From contig NC_134278.1 in NCBI RefSeq assembly GCF_949628215.1, forward strand, positions 40,421,691 to 40,485,690: a stretch of 64,000 nucleotides of DNA. Direction: 5' to 3'. Position numbers and translations under genes: made by a program. Source of the stretch: Phalacrocorax aristotelis (lineage: Eukaryota; Chordata; Aves; Suliformes; Phalacrocoracidae). Under the pieces are notes generated by a model that saw only the letters and a list, made by a program, of their open reading frames with translations, had not been told where the DNA came from and did not search any database. Of this stretch, positions 24,101-39,100 are shown one piece after another; positions within the stretch are counted from its first letter, which is position 1; the number at the start of each line of letters is the position of its first letter.

Positions 24101-27100
24101 GTTTGTTTGTTTTGGGTGTTGTGGTTTTTGTTTTTGGGGTTTTTTTTGTCATTAAGGGAAATGTAGACTGTGTGAATGTGGGAGGAAAAACAAAGAGAAA
24201 AATCTCACTCAGTTATACTACTTTCTTGTCAGTCTCCCATTTTACTTCCAGCTCTGTCTCTCCTTCTTAGCTGGGAGCTGGTAGAGAGTTTCTATACTCT
24301 CATCTGTGAGGCAGAGCAGCAACTGGGAAGCCAGATGTATTCAGAAAATGTGCCAAGACACTGTTTTACCAAAAAAGATCTGATTCTCCTTTTTCATAAA
24401 AAGTATGTGTAGAATTGTGAGATGATTTAGAGGAGAGCCAGAAACATAGGCCTGCTTTGCACTTAACAGTTTTGCTGGAATAGTTGTATCAGTTAAATGT
24501 ATTTTTAAAAAAAAAAATCTGTATTTCATGTAACCTAACAGTTCTCTCCCAGTATACCTTATTATTTTCAGGAAATTGGTGTTAGCTGCATCTTCCCTGG
24601 GGAACAGGAAGGAGTTTCATGTGTCTATTCTTACAAGCCTTTATGGTTCATATCTGACTGTAATAGTGAAGGAGGATTGAATATTTAATAGGTAAAGAGA
24701 CCCACAAAACTTTCTGAAGCAAGGGAAAGATTTTTTTAAAATTTTTATTCTATTTTAATAATAAAGGCTGTTTGCTCTGATTTAGCCTTTAGCTCATCTG
24801 GGATTTGAGGTGGAAGCCAGTTCTTTACCTTTTGCCTGCATACGTGGGTAACAGATTCTGCTCATTCCCTCGCTTATTTTACCAGATACCAGCAGTTAGT
24901 TAATTGGTTAAGAGAAAAGTCACCTCCATCAGATATATACGTATATTAAGATGTTCTTGTTTCAGTCAGGTGCTTCGTTTTCTTCTGAACAAGAAATGCT
25001 TTGTTTAATAATCTTATTTGTGCTTGCCTTTGCTTTCTGTCTTTATAGCTAATGATTTCAGAGGAGGAAACAATGATTCAGAAGATACTGACTTGCGGTT
25101 TGTTATTTGTCAGTCTTTATGGAAGCAGGTCAAATCGGAAACGGAGGTGAGTCTTGCACCTAGTACTAAAGCAATGATTTGCGTTTATAAAAATGCTGCT
25201 TACTTCTTTGTTTCTGAAGATCTTTTTTACATGCTTAAAACAGTAATTAGTTAAAGCAATAAAAGGGCCAGAAATATTGACTAAGACTGAAATCCCTGTC
25301 CATAATGTAAAATAGTAATAATAAATCCATCAATTGCACGTTACTTCTAGCCACACAATTACATTCTTTTGATGCTTTCAGCTGCTGTTTCTAAGCTTCT
25401 CTTCTTACTAATTATCCTTTTTATTAATTCCTGGCATACTGCTGTTTCCTATCTTCGGTTATGTGCTTGCCAGCCCTCTGAGAATTTTGGGCTGCTCTTG
25501 ACCTCAGTGTTACAGAGTTCATAGCAGCCCAGGATTCACAGTGGATTTATATGAATACAACTGCATGGATGTCAAATACGGAATGACACAGCTGCAAGCG
25601 TAGTCTGAATTAGTATGGACAGCGTCAATGGAGTTGTTTGGTGGGGATCAGAGTTAATGTCATACTGAACTGTGGCCTCCTAATTGTGGTATGTTAGATG
25701 GTATGCTGTTGTGTCCCTACAGCCCGCTGGCTTTTATCATAGTATGAATAATTGCTTCCGTACAGCAGGGATTTCCTCTTCTATTCAGTGTCAAGGATTC
25801 TGGGCAAGTATTCCATATTCCTCTGCCTGCTGTTGGGCTCTAGATATTATGAGATTTTTTTTTTCCTAAGTTTGTTTTGGGATGTGCAGTAGAAGCCAGC
25901 TGGATGTAGCTTACAATCTGGACCCTCGGGCTAAACTCATAAATTCCTCTAATTCTGTTCCTACTATTCCATGGTCTAGTTCACTTTGGCTAGTCAGCAC
26001 CCTTTTCAAACCATAACTAGCCAGGCTGAGCAAAGCAGCGCACTACATAGCCGTGCTGATTATGGAGGACACACAGAAGTTTGTGGAGGTATATTTGGTA
26101 TCTTCCTGCCAACTGCTTCAGCTTGAGAGGTTAGCTACCAGCACTGGCAGTAATGTTGGCAGCTGCACCAGAAACTGCCTTGTCAGCTACACAGTGGATT
26201 ACAGGAAAGATGACATTCTGAAGCTACTTCTGAAAGACCTTTTCTTGAATCTTCTTTCTTTGGCACTGTGTTGTCAAGGCTTTTGGGACAATGCTTCGAC
26301 ATTGCCAACAGTGACTGCGGGATTTTCAGGTTGAAGAAGTGTTGTTTTTTTTCCTGGTAGTGCTCTGCCAGAGCAGCAGGCACAGCCCATCGTAGCAAAA
26401 GCCTCCCTTAACCACTCAGCACAGAGTCACTGCCATCTGCAAAATCATCATTCTTTCCTGTTCTAAATCTAGCAGCCTCAAAGTAAACAAGGGTAGGAGG
26501 AGTTTGCCAAATACTTTCCTCAGTTCTTCCCCCTCCAGATGGATGACAGTTCATGCTACATTGACAAATTGATATGGGCTTTGCTTTGGAGTTTGATTTG
26601 CCCAAGGGCAGATTACCTGCCGTTACTTTTGCTGCCATACATAGAATTTTCGTTATACAGCTTCTGGGGTATCTCTGATATTTTTTTCCACTGAGGTTTG
26701 AATTACCATCCTTGTATCCCGCTGTTAGAAAAATTGGAGGTGATAATTTTTCTTAGACATAAAATTGTGTGATAATTCAGGTTGGAAGGACCTTAGAAAG
26801 GCTCTAGTCTGAACTCATGCTCAAAGCGGCATCACCTGTAAGGTCAGACCAGGTAGGTGTGGGCAGGATTTTATTCCTTATATACTTTCAAACCTTGGTG
26901 CAGTAAACTGATTCATGGCAGAATACCCAGGAAGTGCATGGCTTGCTGGTTTGGACTTCTATTCTAGGGGCTCTGGTAGTGTGCTAAGGGAGCCTAGCAG
27001 GATGTTCTCCAGTTTTTGCCAGGGTACTGCCACCTGACAATTTGTTGGCAGGCCATGTGCTTGTACTAGTGTTTTCCCAGTTTTCTGGTATCTACTTGAG

Positions 27101-30100
27101 GTGTGGAAGAGTGAAGAGGATTTGACCTCAAGTACTTTGTTGAGGAGCACCCTTGGACTTTTTATGTCCATCATAAACTATGCTGTGATTGTGGTAGCAC
27201 CACCTGTCATCTGTTGATGACATCCTTTCGGGATCCTCACAAAATCAAAAGCTGGCAAAAGTACTGCAGGAGTTGTCCTTCATTTTAGGATGGTGATTTT
27301 TGGACCTCTTTTGTTTCAGTATTGCACAGTATCCCAGTTTTCACCCCTGCTGTGGCCTTGCAAGTGTTCTTACTATGATACACCTCATCAAGGGCTTTCA
27401 GAAACATTTCCTTCCTCTAAGGAGAGGAATTCCAGTTGCACTACCAGGATCCAGGTTAGAACCCAAAAGCCTAAGTGTAGGGCTGTAATATGGTAGTTTT
27501 AGCTCTAATCTGCAGGTAATGGTTTTCATACCACACAGCAGATAATCACGACCAAACCTAGTGTCGTAGAATGGACTGAACTTCCAGTTCATATGACTTT
27601 TCCAGAGGAAGCTGTGTCTTGCAAGTAAATGGGCTGGTCACTTGAGATGCAGAGCAGCCTAGTGTACTTTCTTGAACACTACCAAAATAGTGCCAGTAAC
27701 AAAGTTGTTATGACAAGAAAAGACTGATGGATTTTAAGAAAGCTAAGTAAATGTGTAGTGCTATGGCAGACTGAATTCCATCTTCACAAGTGTGCATTGG
27801 AAGAAATAATTCATACTGTAACCATGCAAAGTAAGGATTTAGGTTCTTGTTAGGGTAGCTTAGTGAAAGCATGTCCAGTAATGAACAGAAGAAGCTCGAG
27901 GTCTGATAGATTCTGAAGCAGAAGCTCAGAGGATTGTTAGGGGTGTGTATGGTAATACAGGAGCTGTTACGATGCTATTATAAAGCTGATGGCATAAAGT
28001 CTTCTTTTTAAAATGCCGTGTTACGGTTTATTCTGAGTTTCCATAGAATTTTTCAGGTGGGAGCTCAGAGGTGCACAATGAACATCAGAAAGGCCAGAAA
28101 CATATTTTTTAATAAGTAGAGGGTGAAAAGAGTAAGATTACTTTGTGTACAGTTTTATCAGTTGTTCAGGAGAGCAACAGGAACTCTTCTGTATAATGGA
28201 AATGGAGCAGGCATGTGTGCCATCTCTTGGAGATGTCACCTTAACTCCTTTGATAGCTGCCTCATCGATGCTGCTAGAGACGGTCTTTGCCACTTCGTTT
28301 AAAATCAAGTTCACTGCTCTGCGTGTGTCACTTTTTGTTGCTAATCTTGATGATGATTTTATTGGAGGCAAGGATTTAATCTTGTTTCTAACATCTATGT
28401 TTGAGAGTATATATTGATACCCTGAACTTTTGAGTACAGAGTTCTAGCAGAAGATACATTTTGGATTAGAGACAGATTTTCAAAGGCACATATATAATAA
28501 AAGAAATACAAAATGCTGCCACTAAACATGTGCCTTTAAAAGTTTTATCTCCCCCTGCTTTCTTTCACCTTCCCATATATTCCTGCATATACATTTTCTT
28601 GCATGAAAATCATCCTGAAGGCAAAAGGCAGTGTAGCAAATGTGGCAGTCATGTAGTTTAGTGGCTTAGTATTTTTTCCTATAAAACATACTTAATGCTT
28701 TCCTTTTTTTTTTTCCCCCTTTTATCCTGATTTAGATCTGGAGGAGCTGAATGTTTGCTCTTGTATGGATTTCTCAGAAAAATGTTTACAGGTGTTTTGT
28801 AAGCCAAGAGGAAATAATAGGAATTCTCATGAACATTCTTCCAGAAACTAGTTACATTGTTTTATTCTTCCTATGTCACTTGCACTTGGTCAGTAGGGGC
28901 TTTTTTTTCTTCTTCCCTGTGGTGTGACAACAGTTAAGCTCATTTGCTTTCCAAGTTACTGTTGAGGCGTTTGACCAGAAGTTCCAAGATGGGAAAGGTG
29001 TGTGTTTGCCACACAGTGAGTAGATTAGCATGTTTATAGGTCACAGGAAAACTTAGTGTTATTAAAATTTTACCCTGGAGTTTTAAGGGTTAAAAACTAC
29101 TCAGGAAACGAGTAGGAAAAGGAAGATATTCTGGTGTTTCCACATTTTTGTAAATAAAATCCCTCTCTGTTTGTTTACAGCAAATACAGGAAGACTTGAA
29201 TAAGCAGTTATTTGATAACCTAGTGAGTTTTTTGAGGCGGTCTCATTCTGAGTTCCAAGAGAAGACAACAAAATGGACTTGTTGGATGAAGTCCAGAGAA
29301 ATCCCTACTGCAGCTCTTGTCTTAGGTAATTTTTTAAAGATATATTCTGTTATGTACATCTGAATAAAACTGACACAGATATCAAAGAAAAATATAGTGC
29401 CGACTTCTGGCAATTACTGTGAGCAATATCAGCTTCAGAAATGTTGACAGAAGAGACTGGGCTGGAAGAAGGAAGCAGGGTAAGACCTCCTTCCTCTTCT
29501 TATTATGCATAATAGTGCAGTAAGGTAACATGTTCCCTAAAGGTCTGTCTTAGGCATTTGGTAGTGATCTGGGGTTTCTTTCCTGATGCACTGGAGATGC
29601 TTTGATTCTGTCTCTCTTTCTGCCACCAACATGCTTGGTGGTTTCTATGACTAACCATGGAATTACACAGCTTCTGTATTTCTGATATGTGGTCTTGCAG
29701 TATTTCCGATACATGTTCTTGCAGTGCATTTTTATATGTAGGAAAGTAGTGTCGTTATCTTGGAAAAGGAGCAGAGGGTGAAGAAAATAGCTGAAGAACG
29801 TGTTACTGAAGTTAGTGAAGTTCTGAAGTATGTCTTTATTTTTCTCTACCTCGTCCCCCCACCTTTCTTTCAAAGGGTTGTAACTATAATCCTAAACCTG
29901 GTTCAAGGCAACCTGATTGCATTTTCAATGGATCATTTCAGGGAACCTAAGATCAGGCCTGTGCTCCAAATTTACCACGTAAGCACTAACAAAACTAAGT
30001 GCTAAGTAGGCTAAGGTGGTCTACTTTTGTAGGCAGTAGAAAGTGAGATGTTCCTGCTATGAATATTTCTGTGGAAGAAACTGTGAATTGCCTTCTGGAG

Positions 30101-33100
30101 GGGCTTTTTCTTTTTTTTTTTGGTTGACTAAGGATGTTAACAAAAGCAGTAAAAATTGAGTATTTCATAGTAAATTCAAACAGTTAGTTCATACTAACTC
30201 GTAATAATTTTTGTCCTTACTGTGTGAGGATCCAGGTCTCAGGTGTATGCACTGCTCTTCTAGAGGAGGTGAATTTTATCATCTTAGACGACTGTGGATG
30301 GCTTTTGAGGGTATGAGGAGCAGGGAAGTTAGAAAACTATTGTTTGCAGGTTTGCACCCTTGAGAAATCTTTCTTCTTTAAAAAAAAAAACCTAAACAAA
30401 AACAAAAAACTCACACAAACTATATGAGGGGTCTTTGCAGTGATTCCTTGTTCCTTTTAATCAGCTAGCATTAACATGTATGTCTAATCTTCTGCTAGTG
30501 TTTCGTCTTTCCTCATAGATGATGCAATGCTTTTCATTCCTTCCTTGAATATTTGAGTTATCTTCTGGTTTTTGTCTGCTGTTCAGTTTGTTATTTAATC
30601 ATTGTGGTCATGGATCACAGGAAAAATGCCCTTAAAAATTTGTCTGTCTTCTAGGTGTAAATGTTACAGATCATGACTTGACTTTTAGAAGTCTCTCAGA
30701 AGTCCTTCAAAATAGCATTACTCCTTATATAGCCTTGCTGGAAGCCAAAGATTGCCCGGGTAAATATTTCAATAGCTTTGCTTCTTCATCTGAATAGGCT
30801 GCCAATTAACTAGAAATTCTAGCTTTTGCCCCCAAATGTAAGAAGAATAGGAGGGAGGGTTATTGAAGACTTTCTAAATATTTGCTCAAACCCATGTTAA
30901 CATAGCAGTAATGCCTACTGTGTTTTAAGAGGTATCCAGTTCTGTTTAAAACAATGAAGACTGAAATACTACTTAGTTGCAGCATAAATGTCAAGAGCGT
31001 GCTGCTTAGTGTAGTGCAAGTTGATATCATAGGTTGGCTTTCCTGCTGTTTAATTGGACAGCATATATACGCATTCCACTTTTTGAATGCTTACAGTCAC
31101 ATTATTACAGTGAAGGAATAGGTAGAACAACATTTTGTCCCACTCTCCTTGCTCCGTTTTATTTTTTAAGAAAAAAGATTAAAATCAGTTATCCCCAGAT
31201 CTGTGGATTGGATGCCTTATTTATTTTTAGGTCACTCTAATAGGACGTGGCTGGAATTCAGGAAAGGTGAAAGGCCAACAACTTAACCTGAACTGTTGCT
31301 ATCTAGGCAAATTAGTAGGATAATTTTTATTGCATTAACAATATGCATATCATGAATACTTTCAAGCTTTCTGGAGCATGAGGTGTGCATTCTGGAGAGA
31401 GAAGGAGAATAATTAGGCAAGTGAAAAATAATAAGTGTTAACTTGGGGTAATTTTTTAGAGTATGAGTTGGAGAAGCGTGACTGAATAACCAAATGTCTT
31501 TATTGTGTGTCTGAAAAATGTGTTGTGAAGGCATAAAAAATCTGATGCAGAAGCTGATGGGGCAGCTGATGAACTGCTCTATAGATGTGAACTCATTGGA
31601 AGATGAGGACTACGTGCAGGTTTCCCAGAATAGAATACGTTGTTCAATGACTTCTCTTATTAACTGGTATGAAAGTGTAACAAAGGTATGTTTGTGGGTT
31701 GTTTTTTTTTTGTTTTTTCTTTTTTTTTTTTGTATCACCAGTTTATAAAAATGCCTGACCTTTAGATGCTTTTAAAGAAGAAACTGAAAAACTCAAATTT
31801 CTATGCCATAGTGAAAAAATTCAAAAAGTTAGCTTTTCATTTAATACTAAGAAATAACTGGGATTAAGTGACCTGAATATAAAACTGTAACATATATAAG
31901 AAATGTAGAGTTAGTTTTTGATGAGCTTATGACTGTCACAATTCTGAAAAACAATCAAAAAGTACTACTTTATCATCTGTTTAATTGCGAACTAGAAGCT
32001 TAAAATGCAGTATCAACTTCTTGCCAGATGCTTTTCTCCCAGGAGTGCTGTTTTGTTTATTAAAACAAAACTTTATTAAAGAACAGCCATCCAGGGGAAG
32101 GGCACCATGTTAGTGCTCATGTGCCGTTATGTCACCTGCAGGCCATGCTACATTGATAAGCAGTGAGAAAATAACTTTCAAAATTTTTTATATCTTTGTA
32201 TTTAATAAAGTTAATGAAGTTATAGGTTTTGTTTCTGTCACGAATAAAAGTTAGAACTGATTTTATGATGACTTCATCAAAGCTGTGTGTTAAATAAAAG
32301 CTTAACGAGCACATGCTCGTTTTATTACTGGGTAAAGATATATAGGAAATGGGCAATGTCCATGTACACAACTCAAATCTTCCCCCTCAGTCCCAACAGA
32401 ATTTCACCAGCTCTGCTATTCTTGCCTTTGTTGGAATGTGGGTTTTTAAAATTTGTTTATTCTTTGTACTTCCTGCTGTGCCAAACAGAAGGAAGAAAAT
32501 TTGCAATTCTAGATCCTAAGAATAAATATGACTGTAGCAAAAAGTCAGTCATGTCACTTTGGACCATTGTAATATCGCAGATGTGATTCAATCTTTTTAT
32601 TTTTTCTGTCTTCTGCTTATTAATGCATAGCAAACGTCTTCAAAGAAAACAGATTCAGAAACTCCGAGCAAAAAAAGAACTTCCTCTTCTAGACAGTGGC
32701 AGTCTCCTCCAGTTGTAGTTATATTCAAAGACATGGAAAGTTTCACCACAAAAGTACTTCAAGACTTTATAGTCATCAGCAGGTAAAGTGACCTGAAGTT
32801 TTAGTTCTTCTTTTCCTTTACCCATTTTCTATTTGTAGCTGTTTTGAAGTGTAACAATGAGGCCCATGGAGAGTTGGAATCAAATATTGATGCTGCTTCT
32901 TTGCAGCAGTGATTGAGCGAAAACCTATTAGCTAGGTTTTGGGGATAAACTGTCCTAAAGCTAACTTGGGACTCTGAACCAGAGTACCTAGGGGCTGGGC
33001 TGAGACATTGGTTGGCTGAATTAATCCTTTACATAAGAAGATTTATTGGTACTAGTTGTTACAGAATTTGCAATTGTGAAACTAATTTTTTTAAATGCAT

Positions 33101-36100
33101 AGATCTTTCTTCTGTAGACTTTTAAAATTCTTTTTGGAGTATGGTTTTTGCATGGTACTGAAGTAATACTGCTTAAAGGTCACTAGCTTACTAATAGGAG
33201 TATATAAAACTTACTCAGAGAATTTCTCAGTATTGGCCAGGATCTGTAATGAGTAGCTGATACTTCAGGTGCTCCCATGCTTTGTCCTTTCTTAACCTGT
33301 CTTCCTTAATATGATTTCATGCATTCTAATGAAAAACCCATACTGTCCTCCAAAAAAAGCATTTTACACTTAGTCCCCAGGTTGAAACTACAGTTGCAGC
33401 AGAATTGGGGCTGCAGTTGTACAACTAATTCAGCTGCAATGTGCACACCTGACATGACATCTAAACAAGGCTAGGCAGTTTCACTTGCTGAGAGACTCAC
33501 AATAAAAATATCTTACTGCTTCAGATCTGGCAGATGGATTCTCTGGGGAACATTTCAAGAAGCAAAATCAGAAATGCACAATTATCTGGAAATAATTAGG
33601 GTGCAAGGCAGGGTAAAATGAGGTTTTAATTGTTTAAGTGTTGTGTTTTATTTTGCTTTTTGTGGCAAGGATAAATACCTAATTATGAGCAGTTCAGGTC
33701 TGTCAGTCTACTACTTGCAAATACAGTTTTTTCATAGACTGTGTGTCTCTTCAGAAAAAAAGGTTTAGAGGATTTAAGTGATCTTATAACTAAAGATGTT
33801 CTCGACTAAAGTAAAATAGAAGATGGGTAAAATAGAAGCTTGGCAGAGCTGCATAATACTTTGAAAAAGATCTTTGGGTTAATTGTAGAGCTTGGGTTTA
33901 TTCTCTCCATTTCAGTCTTAAACATGTTTAATAATAAGGGTGAAGTGGGTAAATGTGAGAGGTTCTAATTTGTTAATCACAAGATCCAATTTTCCCCAAT
34001 TTATTCTTTTAGGTAATGAACAGTGGACAGTAATTTATGAAGTTTATTGGTTTTATGTTTAAGTCTCTAGCAGTGACTTTTGAGAAGTTAAAGACATGAA
34101 GTAATTGTGGGATAACAACACAAAGGTCAAAAAGTTGCTGTGGTGAAAAAAGAGGAAGGGAAAAAATTGACAATTTTAACCTACATGATATTTAAGATAG
34201 CAGAATTCGTATCTCCTTGAAAATAATAAAATGAAAATAATGATGAAATAATACTGAGAACACTGTATTTTATATTATTTGTATGCTGTTCATAACGAAT
34301 ACAGCATTCAGTCCTGGATATCAGTTCGCAAAGCATATACTAAAAAATTATCTGAAGAGGAAGATTGATTCTGGAGAAGTTGGAATTCTTTTTAAGTATA
34401 ATGGGAATGTAGAATGTTAGAGGACTTTCATATTTATTTTACATTTATTAAATGGTGTAAAATCTGTACATTTTCTTGAGACTGTTAGCTGTTTAATGTC
34501 TCTTCTTATTTTTTCTTGATTTCTTTTGAAAAAATCATAAGATTCAGTTCTCTGAATAAAAGTTTTGAGGAAGATTGGACCAGTACAATCCTCTAACTGA
34601 AAAGATACTTTTTATGCCGCTTTCTGAAATTTTAATCCTACAATGTAATTTATTTTCTACTTTAGGGCTTTAAACAGCTTCCCTTCTTTCTCATTTTACT
34701 CCACATCAAAACTCTTCTGGTTTTTTGTTTTACAACAAATTTTGTTTTACAAAACTTTTTGTGTCTTACAACAAATCTTTTCATTTACACCTTTCTGCGT
34801 CTAAGCTCAGTGCTGTAGTAGGAACATAATGCATTTGTTTCATGATTTTCTATAATGTAACTATTATTTTCTCCCTACCCCCATGATCTAGTCAGCATAT
34901 CCATGAATTACCTCTAGTACTGATTTTTGGAATCGCTACATCTCCAATGATTATCCACAGCCTACTTCCTCACTCTGTTTCCTCTCTGCTGTGCATAGAG
35001 CTTTTCCAGTCCCTTTCCTGCAAGGACCACCTGTCTACTATAATTGACAAGGTAATTCCCTTTCTAAACAGGAGTGTGTGTGTATATTCAAGCCCAGCGT
35101 ACACGTGTGGCCTTTAAAAATAGGTTTGTCTGAAACTTTCGAAATGCAGCCTGTTCCTGAGAGCTGTGGAGTTTGGATAATTCTACTCATAGCTGCAGAG
35201 TAGCTTAATACTGAAAGCTTCGTTGTCACATTGAGACACACTCACACATCTGCTTTCATCTTTCATTTGCATTGACATCTGTGCATACATACTGGGGCAA
35301 TTACACTTTGACTTTCCCACCTCTTCATTAAAGTAGTACTTTGATTTCAGTTTTACTTTGTTCCAGAAAAAGATAGCTTTAAACATAGAAAAAAAAGTCA
35401 GTTCAGCCTGAGTTTTGCTGCCTGTTATCCAAATGGTCAAACCATACAGACGCTGTGCCTGTGCAATTCTTCATATGCTGCTTTGTGCAGGATTTCCAAA
35501 ATCACTGTTACGCATGCTGAATGTAGTGGTGTCCCTTGTTGTTACAGCCATCTCTGTTCTGTTGTTTGTAGCTTTAAAAATAAATACAAAAGTAGTGTTA
35601 AGCAAAACTTACTAATGTGCAATGTCTGAAGTTGAAGGTACTTACAAAGATGTGGTGAAATGAGAAACTGAAAATCAATCTTTGCATGGATATTTTAGTA
35701 GAAATACTGTTTTTGGAAGTTGGCAGTGTATTTAATATCTCATTTAGTTGAATGCTAACACATATTGAGGGTTGTATCAAATTGTACGTATAAATTTTGC
35801 TGAGTTGAATGCAGAAAAGAATTTCTGCTATATGGCTACTTTTCCTTTTTGTCTCCCTTAGCTGCTCCTGACAGCCCAGTTTCCCTTTAAACTGGGTGAG
35901 AAAGTTCTGCAGGTTCTCATCAACATATTCTTGTACCATGATTTTTCTGTCCAGAATTTTATCAAAGGATTTCAGGTACGTAATGGTAACAAGAACTCAA
36001 ATTATGGTTCTGAAAACAAAGTGTAAATACTAGGCACTGAAAAATTTCTTGGTCCTAATCTTGCTGTTGCTGAATTGGATTAAAAATGTCCCTTTGGAAA

Positions 36101-39100
36101 TAGTTTGGATCCATGAGCAGATGGGTGTTTTAAATTTAAAACCTTGTCTGCTAAGGTTTTTAAGGAAAAGTTGTAGGACAGGTATGAAAAAGCATGTGAG
36201 AGCTTACTCTGCCATGAAAAAACTAAAGGTTAAATTTAAAAGGGTAATCTGCCTTAGTGGGTAGAAAGGCCTATGTTTTGCTATAGATTAACTTGTAGCT
36301 TGTGACACCCCTGGCAGAACACTCCATCTCTGATCCTCTGTGCCATGTCCTTGTTATCTGGTTTGTCGTGGTGTGAGTAGGCTACAGCAGTGTTGCTTCC
36401 CCGCTTGAACTCTTCCAGCACAGTTTCTGGATGCACATTTCTTACCTTTTCAGGGCAACAGGAGCTGTAGGTCAGTCACTTCATGCCTGAGTAGGTCATG
36501 CTTGTGCTCCAAGCAGCTGTGCAGCAATGTGGGAGTTACATTTACCCTCTCAGCAGACATAGAAGGCTTCAAGGTTTCCAAAAATAGTCTGTACAGAGCA
36601 TGATAATTATATTTTTATTGCCTTATATAGATCTTCATATCTAGATTCCTGTGTCTGAGTCTCCTTGTGGCTTTTGTAGATTGCGGACAAGAGTTCTCCA
36701 AAGAATTTGTAGTCTCTGTAATCTGTTTTAATGCAGGATTGTGAAACTGTTTCTTTCTTTCCTGGTTCCATGTGTGAACCTGTTAGTAAAACACGCCCTT
36801 TTAGTGCCATATACCTTTAAAGTGTCTCAGATTCTTTGATATCTAAGACTGAATGATTATACATGGCCAGGAGAAATATCCTGGCTGTAGTACCTCTTCC
36901 TGCAGACAGACCTGTGCAGGCTTTCATAGTTTTCAACTCCTCTTATTTGAAAGTCATCAGGATTTAATGATTCCCCATTGGCCTGATTGGAAAATACAAG
37001 TCCTGGCCCTGACAGCATATGGCTATGTCCTTGAGCGTTAAAAATATTCAAGGATGAAGCAATTTCAGGTCAGGCTTCTTAAGTGACAGATACAAGGGAT
37101 CACCATCATCTCATTATGTCTAGGACTGATGTTAACTTTTCTGACAGGAAGTATCTCTCCTTTTTGACAGTTTTTATGTTTTAAAACTTTTTAGTGAGGT
37201 AGTCTGGGGTTTTGTTTTGTTTTTAAGAATAGATGTGATGAGTATACGATGCTACTATTCTGCAAGGGCCTGATGCTACAAACATTTAGTGCAGCTGAAA
37301 TCGGTGTTAAAGTGTGTTTGTATATATGCATAGTGAGAGCTTAGCAGTGTATTTTTGTGTACATGAGACAGAAGTTGAAATTGGGACTGTGATAAGTTTG
37401 CTTGTGTGCAGTAGTTGCTTCTCATATCTTTAAATATACTTTTTGTTATTTATGAGCATTGGAGTGGAATATGTAACCTAAAGAATGCAGCAATACACAT
37501 AACTACAGCTTGTCAAATATTTTCTATTCACTTATTGTTATGTAAGGCGGGGGAAAGATGATGTAATGAAAATTAATAACGTTTACAGCAAAAAAGGTGA
37601 CTGTATTTCAAATTGAATAAGCAGTGTCCTGTAGTGACTTACGGAATATTTATGAGATGTAATGAATTTTTTTAAAGGAATACCATTACTACCATTGTAG
37701 TATATGCACTGTAGTAATAAGAAAGCATTAAAAGCTCGATATAGCCGGGAGGATGAATTTTATTAACATCACTGGTTTTCGTTTTGGTTTTCAGCTCTGT
37801 ATTGTGGAGCACTTCTATTCCCAGCCTCTTAGTGTACTGTGTTGCCAACTGGTAGATGCTAAGAAGAAAGTAAATTATTTCTCACATAATCAGTGTGAAA
37901 ACATTCGAAGACTGCCCTCTTTTAGAAGGTAAAAGGAGAAATAAATTTTTGGACAATCTAGTATTTAGTCAGCTTTAAAAAAGATAAAGGAATCTGTAAA
38001 TGTAGCTCCATGAAAACTGTACATCACTTGTGTGTATGTTTCTATAGCAAAGGTAACTCAATCAAAAGGAGAGTTCTAAATTTCAGGAAGCCTTAATCTT
38101 CTGGTCTAGAGAGTACAACTTCTGTGATGTGTAATCATGTGAAATTTTCTTTCTCATGTTCTTAATACAGAAACAAGCTATTATGACAACTAACCATAAG
38201 TCACTTTTGAAATTGTTAAATTGACTTGGAGCACAATCTCTAGGGTTTGGGAGTGGCCTTTCATTTTACTGGATTTGACTGTCCCTGTCTTTCCAAATAA
38301 ATCTTTATAGCAGTATAAACCTTTTTATTTTTTTAAGCCTATGATCTTTAATCATACTTTGCAATATAATTTTTATTTTCTTGTTTTTTCTTGCCATCAG
38401 GTATGTGGAAAGTCAGGCATCAGAGAAACAGATTGCACTGCTGACAGTAGACGACTTCCTAAAGGTAAAATTTTAAGAATGTCTTTAGAGAGCAAGAATA
38501 ACTTTCCCAATACATTAGTTTGTGGAGCATAATAAAATACAAGACTAAGATGTATAGTTCTTTATAACATCTTTCATCATAATGTGCTTCATGTCCAGTA
38601 ATGGAGAATTAGGATTAGTAGGTCAAAATTCCAAATCTCTAGGGTTGCCAGGTGTACCTTATACAAAGCTGCCCAACTTTTTTACATCAAGTTTTTGACG
38701 CAAGTTTTTTTACATCAACTTTTAGCTATGTCTAGAAATATAACTGCTTAAAAAGAAGGTTACAAGGTTTATTTATGGCCTGGTCTTTTAATGCTTACTC
38801 GGACTGACTTTCTTGGAAGGTCAGTGAAGTGTTTGAAGAATGAGTAGGTAATCTTGGAGGTTATTTCATAAGCTCTTAATCCTCTATACCCTCTGTGTAG
38901 TTTCTGATTGAACTCAGTAGGGCAGTCTGGGTCCCGAGGCACACATTCACACTAAATGTCATACAGGATTAAAACTTTAATTTATGTTACATGTTTTATC
39001 TGAACGTTTGTCAAGTGATTAAAGTCAGGCTACTACTATTGTGAGCCCTGTAGGAATTCACCAACAAAGATCTGTTAGTTATTTTCACCAGCTCAGCCAC

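Larger units (their letters stand above)
18145..25048 (+). other. ORC3: ORC3 introns 1 and 2 (with exon 2 between)
   Basis: Introns 18145-21783 and 21839-25048. They hold the rest of the CpG island, the GGGAC repeat, two antisense CR1 copies and the solo LTR, making this the most repeat-rich part of the window. No second gene is seen. Confidence 0.85.
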
